A DNA stretch of 64,000 nucleotides from assembly GCA_029204225.1 (NCBI GenBank), contig CM055096.1, positions 57,735,600-57,799,599 of the forward strand, given 5' to 3'. The stretch is from Diphasiastrum complanatum. Lineage: Eukaryota > Streptophyta > Lycopodiopsida > Lycopodiales > Lycopodiaceae. Under the pieces are notes generated by a model that worked only from the letters and a program-made list of their open reading frames with translations, did no database searches and was not told the origin of the DNA. Shown here one piece after another: positions 63,591 through 64,000 of the stretch; the first letter of the stretch is position 1, and each line of letters starts with the position of its first letter. The position numbers and the translations under genes were made by a program.

Positions 63591-64000
63591 TGGAGGTAGG
63601 AAATCCATTAGTGCTTATTGTATTTTCATAGGTGATGGAGCTATATCATGGATGTCAAAGAAACAAGCCACTATCTCATTGTCATCTAGTGAGGCTGAGT
63701 ACAAAGCTCTTACACATTGCACAAAGGAGATGGTATGGATCAAGAGGATGATCAAGGATCTTCACTTGCTGGATTTTTCAGAGAGCCCAATCATCTTTTG
63801 TGACAATCAATCAGCCCAAAGAATGGCATCCAATCCTATCTTTCATGCTAGGAGCAAGCATATTGAAATACAATATCATTTTGTGAGGGAGCGAGTCATT
63901 GCAAAGGAGGTGGAGCTTCAACATGTGTCTTCAAGGGAATGTGTAGCTGATATCTTCACCAAAGCATTGGGAAACGACTTGTTCATGAAGCATAGGACTT
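63591..64000 (+). pseudogene. Copia RNase H domain, runs off window
   Basis: Open without a stop to the window end: RKSISAYCIFIGDGAISWMS, KKQATISLSSSEAEYKALTH, CDNQSAQRMASNPIFHARSK, CVADIFTKALGN. These are the conserved C-terminal RNase H blocks of copia pol, with the catalytic Glu (SEAEY) and Asp (CDNQS) in place. The sequence to the left of 63591 is unrelated, so the element is 5'-truncated at this point. It is the least decayed copia coding segment in the window; whether the element is otherwise intact lies outside. Confidence 0.88.

Overview
This is nuclear DNA of a land plant, most likely a seed plant. The evidence is a multi-exon villin gene with plant-type introns, several Ty1/copia LTR retrotransposons primed by initiator tRNA-Met, hAT and CACTA DNA-transposon remnants, AT-rich spacers and very long GA/CT microsatellites. 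I cannot name the species. No rRNA, tRNA or CRISPR features were recognised.

Layout. 1-6.1 kb: an old copia element (A) whose reverse transcriptase (RT) gene is split by a younger copia element (B, 1114-4078) with matching LTRs and a perfect 5-bp target duplication. A CACTA-like non-autonomous element lies in A's 3' LTR. 8.4-24.2 kb: the one convincing intact host gene, a villin of about 928 residues in 22 coding exons, with an 11-nt microexon, four GC-AG introns and a probable 5'UTR intron. 24.2-31.9 kb: spacer with a decayed copia integrase fragment. 32-41 kb: two different decayed hAT transposases on opposite strands, among microsatellites.

42.4-62 kb is the unusual part. It holds broken, intron-containing genes on both strands that I mostly cannot assign. 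One is a HGK/DGGG/KR-motif protein; another joins a zinc-binding motif to an acidic Gln/Asp-rich tract; a third carries an SQGMENSHW motif. Most notable is a divergent histone H3-like domain followed by a long unrecognised C-terminal region. The H3-type gene is present twice (54.0-55.5 kb and 58.3-61.1 kb). The second copy appears split by an inversion, and both copies are broken by stops. Its promoter has six CACGTG boxes in 148 bp and a TATA box. Two copia elements (D, 46.7-50.1 kb; E, 51.8-54.0 kb) and a second CACTA-like element have invaded the region. Several stops here are TAG where a related copy or family has CAG, the pattern expected from decay of methylated CHG sites.

The 42-62 kb block may be a large, decayed mobile element or a captured gene cluster with a histone-fold protein. 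That reading is inference. 63.6-64 kb is the RNase H end of another copia element running off the window.
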